Source: CAYRIF01 sp964424205
GTDB taxonomy: Bacteria > Bacteroidota > Bacteroidia > Cytophagales > Cyclobacteriaceae
Assembly (NCBI GenBank): GCA_964424205.1
Contig: CAYRIF010000187.1
Coordinates: 1-7,414, forward strand
Direction: 5' to 3'
DNA: 7,414 nt
The notes under the pieces are model-generated. The model ran no database searches. It was given only the letters and a program-made list of their open reading frames with translations, and was not told where the DNA came from. A program made the position numbers and the translations under genes. How positions within the stretch are numbered: the stretch's first letter is position 1; each line of letters starts with the position of its first letter. Shown here in pieces: positions 5,623 to 7,414 of this stretch.

Positions 5623-7218
5623 CTACTTTATCACCTCATTGACGTTAGCCACCACATAGTAGCGTGGATCATTTACATCTTCCTCTATCAGCTCATCAAA
5701 ATGAAGGCTTGCTTTGCGCAAAATTCTTTTGCAATCTGCACTGAGGTGCAGTAGCTTAATTTCTTTACCTGCTGCTTCATATTTTTCAATAATATTGGAT
5801 ATCGCTTCCACACCCGAATGATCACTAACTCGAGATTCTATAAAATCTATTTCAACTTTCTTTGGATCATTTTTTACATCAAATTTTGAAATGAATGCCA
5901 TAGTAGAACCGAAAAATAAGGGACCCCATATTTCGTAAACCCTTGTACCATCTTCTCGATCATGTTTTCTTGCTCGAATACGTGTAGCATTTTCCCAAGC
6001 AAATACCAATGCAGAAACAATCACACCAACCAGCACTGCTACTGCTAAATCTTCGAAATAAGTAATCGCTGAAACAATCACAATCACTAGTGCATCAGAC
6101 AGCGGAATTTTATGCAAAATACCTAAACTCGCCCATTCGAAAGTACCCACAACCACCATAAACATCACACCTACCAATGCTGCAATCGGTACTTGCTCTA
6201 TCAATGGCGAAGCAAAAAGCACAAAACTTAGTAGCGTCAATGATGCCACAATTCCAGACAATCGCCCCTTTCCTCCTGAATTTACATTGATTAACGACTG
6301 CCCAATCATCGCGCAACCACCCATGCCTCCAAAAAATCCGTTCACAATATTAGCCGTCCCCTGCGCTACACATTCTTTGTTACCACTCCCCCTTGTTCCT
6401 GTCATCTCATCAATCAAGTTCAGCGTCATTAATGATTCTATCAATCCAACTGCCGCCATAATAAACGCATACGGCAAAATCAATTTAAATGTATCCCAAT
6501 TTAAAAGCGACAACATGCTCGTATCAAACTGTGGCAAACCTCCTTTAAGTCCTGTTCCACCACCGTCTTTGATAAAAGAACCAACTGTACTCACGTCCAA
6601 ATTCATTCCAATTACTATCGCTGAAACTACAATAATTGCCGTCAAGGCTGCTGGAATTTTCTTTGTGATTTTTGGTAAAAAAACCATGATCGCCATGGTC
6701 AGCGCCACCAATCCTATCATCAAATAAAGGGATGAACCGTGCATCCATTGCATCATGGATTCTCCATCAATCATCACTTTTTCTTTAAACATGCCTAGCT
6801 GCGAAGCAAAAATCACAATTGCCAAACCATTTACAAATCCAAGCATTACTGGATGAGGAATCAAACGCACAAACTTTCCTAATCGTAGGAAACCTGCAGC
6901 AATTTGTATCATTCCCATAAGCAATAGTGCCAAAAATAAGTATTGCAGTCCTACACCCGCTCCTACCTTATTTCCCTCTACAATCAACGAAATAATCACC
7001 ACGGCTATCGCACCTGTGGCTCCTGATATCATACCCGGTCGTCCGCCAAATACCGCCGTAATCAATCCCATCATAAAGGCACCATATAGTCCTACTATTG
7101 GTGGTATATCCGCTACAAATGCAAAAGCCACTGCCTCAGGCACCAATGCCAACGCTACTGTCAGTCCCGATAATATATCGTTTTTGGCATTCTCTTTGGT
7201 GGTGATTTGATATTTCAT
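5623..7218 (-). CDS. SulP/SLC26-family anion transporter with C-terminal STAS domain
   Basis: An inner-membrane transporter of 531 residues, normal length for bacterial SulP. The membrane domain (about 12-408) has the 7+7 inverted-repeat fold. SGLTVALALVPEAVAFAF (17-34) is the first-helix signature, GLYGAFMMGLITAVFGGRPG (43-62) and GATGAIAVV (66-74) build the anion site, and VGLIESLMTLNLID (257-270) with AQGTANIVNGFFGG (285-298) form the equivalent second-repeat site. A cytoplasmic STAS domain (about 426-531) follows, including VSDHSGVEAI (464-473), with Ser468 at the position phosphorylated in anti-sigma-antagonist STAS proteins. Known members carry sulfate, bicarbonate (BicA) or dicarboxylates. 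From memory of BicA, Na+ is held by an Asp and Thr four residues apart; here Glu261 and Thr265 occupy that place, so Na+ coupling is uncertain. It leads a probable operon with the downstream antiporter. The ATG at 7216-7218 has an A-rich entry site and no Shine-Dalgarno sequence. Confidence 0.93.
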   Translation of the reverse strand: MKYQITTKENAKNDILSGLTVALALVPEAVAFAFVADIPPIVGLYGAFMMGLITAVFGGRPGMISGATGAIAVVIISLIVEGNKVGAGVGLQYLFLALLLMGMIQIAAGFLRLGKFVRLIPHPVMLGFVNGLAIVIFASQLGMFKEKVMIDGESMMQWMHGSSLYLMIGLVALTMAIMVFLPKITKKIPAALTAIIVVSAIVIGMNLDVSTVGSFIKDGGGTGLKGGLPQFDTSMLSLLNWDTFKLILPYAFIMAAVGLIESLMTLNLIDEMTGTRGSGNKECVAQGTANIVNGFFGGMGGCAMIGQSLINVNSGGKGRLSGIVASLTLLSFVLFASPLIEQVPIAALVGVMFMVVVGTFEWASLGILHKIPLSDALVIVIVSAITYFEDLAVAVLVGVIVSALVFAWENATRIRARKHDREDGTRVYEIWGPLFFGSTMAFISKFDVKNDPKKVEIDFIESRVSDHSGVEAISNIIEKYEAAGKEIKLLHLSADCKRILRKASLHFDELIEEDVNDPRYYVVANVNEVIK

Positions 7219-7238
7219 TTGTTGTAATTTTTTTTATT

Positions 7239-7268
7239 AAAAAAGGCATCCGCCAACCTGCGGATGCC
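7239..7268 (-). terminator. Intrinsic terminator or attenuator just upstream of the SulP gene
   Basis: Read on the minus strand, GGCATCCGC and GCGGATGCC form a perfect 9-bp, mostly G/C stem (7245-7253 with 7260-7268) around a 6-base loop, followed by six T residues (7244-7239). This is a textbook intrinsic terminator acting leftward, with no T-tract on the other strand. Only 20 bases separate it from the SulP ATG. It either ends a gene lying to the right of the window or acts as an attenuator in the SulP leader. Confidence 0.85.
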
Positions 7269-7271
7269 TAC

Positions 7272-7309
7272 GTGAACTCGGAGGGAGTCCCCGATATTAC
7301 TTCCCCCAT
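7272..7309. repeat. 38-bp structured repeat, copy 1
   Basis: Plus-strand sequence beginning GTGAACTCGGAGGGAGTCCC matches copy 2 at 36 of 38 positions, offset exactly 105 bp. It contains TCGGAGGGAGTCCCCGA (7278-7294), which folds into a 6-bp, mostly G/C stem with a single bulged A and a 4-base loop; the hairpin bases are identical in both copies. It is visibly more G/C-rich than the neighbouring genes. Copy 1 lies three bases from the terminator hairpin. Read leftward it encodes MGEVISGTPSEFT followed by TAG. Confidence 0.75.
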
Positions 7310-7376
7310 GCAACATACATCGGGACAGGCTTCTCCTCCATCCTCAATAAAGCTAGCGCGTACATTAACCACTTAT

Positions 7377-7414
7377 GTGAACTCGGAGGGAGTCCCCGAT
7401 ATTACCTCCCTCAT
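7377..7414. repeat. 38-bp structured repeat, copy 2 (cut by right edge)
   Basis: Second copy, differing from copy 1 at two positions (T7301 and C7306 of copy 1 versus C7406 and T7411), with similarity ending only because the window ends. The bulged hairpin is at 7383-7399. Read leftward it encodes MREVISGTPSEFT then TAA, in the same frame as copy 1. The 67 bases between copies (7310-7376) carry no other repeat that I can see. It may be a dispersed palindromic repeat, a mobile-element end, or the start of a 105-bp tandem array. Confidence 0.7.

Noticed and set aside
6110..7210. Several 64-146-codon frames overlapping SulP on both strands
   Set aside because: Pro/Ile/Ala-rich antisense or out-of-frame translations of a clear, intact SulP gene.
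7268..7372. 35-codon minus-strand frame (GTG start, directly after the TAA of copy 2) ending at TAG
   Set aside because: The frame is real, but there is no ATG at its head, no promoter and no recognised family; it may be incidental to the repeat, so it is discussed as a finding and not called as a gene.
7272..7414. CRISPR array
   Set aside because: Only two copies, not identical, with 67 bases between them (longer than usual spacers), a G/C hairpin with a bulge, and no cas genes in view.
7272..7414. Integron attC sites
   Set aside because: Bulged hairpins and short cassettes recall attC, but I could not find the paired RYYYAAC/GTTRRRY core sites or an integrase.

Overview
The window looks like a chromosomal segment from a member of the Bacteroidota. 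It is AT-rich and its genes mostly lack clear Shine-Dalgarno sequences. Several upstream regions carry the phylum's own promoter pattern (TTG, then about 19-20 bp, then TAnnTTTG), for example ahead of ybaB, the 72-codon gene and uup. The protein families fit a free-living, probably marine or brackish organism, but I cannot name a genus; that habitat is inference only.

Layout, left to right. Positions 1-932 (minus strand) hold a two-gene unit: ybaB (nucleoid-associated protein), then a family 2 glycosyltransferase that starts 3 bp after the ybaB stop and runs off the left edge. Positions 933-1259 are a divergent regulatory region with a ybaB promoter, a 12-bp palindrome, and a second promoter feeding a heavily folded 5' leader. 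That leader precedes an unrecognised 72-aa protein (1260-1478, plus). Two strong inverted repeats (1503-1571) separate it from a convergent uup-type ABC-F ATPase (1584-3455, minus). A compact divergent promoter region follows, from which both genes may be transcribed almost leaderless. Next is a TauE/SafE (TSUP) anion permease (3545-4294, plus). It converges, with 5 bp to spare, on a cation:proton antiporter (4300-5553, minus). The antiporter lies downstream of a SulP/STAS anion transporter (5623-7218, minus) on the same strand, with an all-A/T 14-bp inverted repeat in the gap.

The right end (7219-7414) differs in character: it is richer in G+C, with a textbook minus-strand intrinsic terminator only about 20 nt ahead of the SulP start. 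Beyond it are two near-identical 38-bp repeats exactly 105 bp apart, each containing a hairpin with one bulged base. This may be the edge of a repeat or mobile element.

Functionally, the SulP-antiporter pair suggests anion uptake (possibly bicarbonate or sulfate) linked to the Na+/H+ gradient. No catalytic neighbour confirms the substrate. The parts I could not explain from known families are the structured leader with its small gene and the right-edge repeats.
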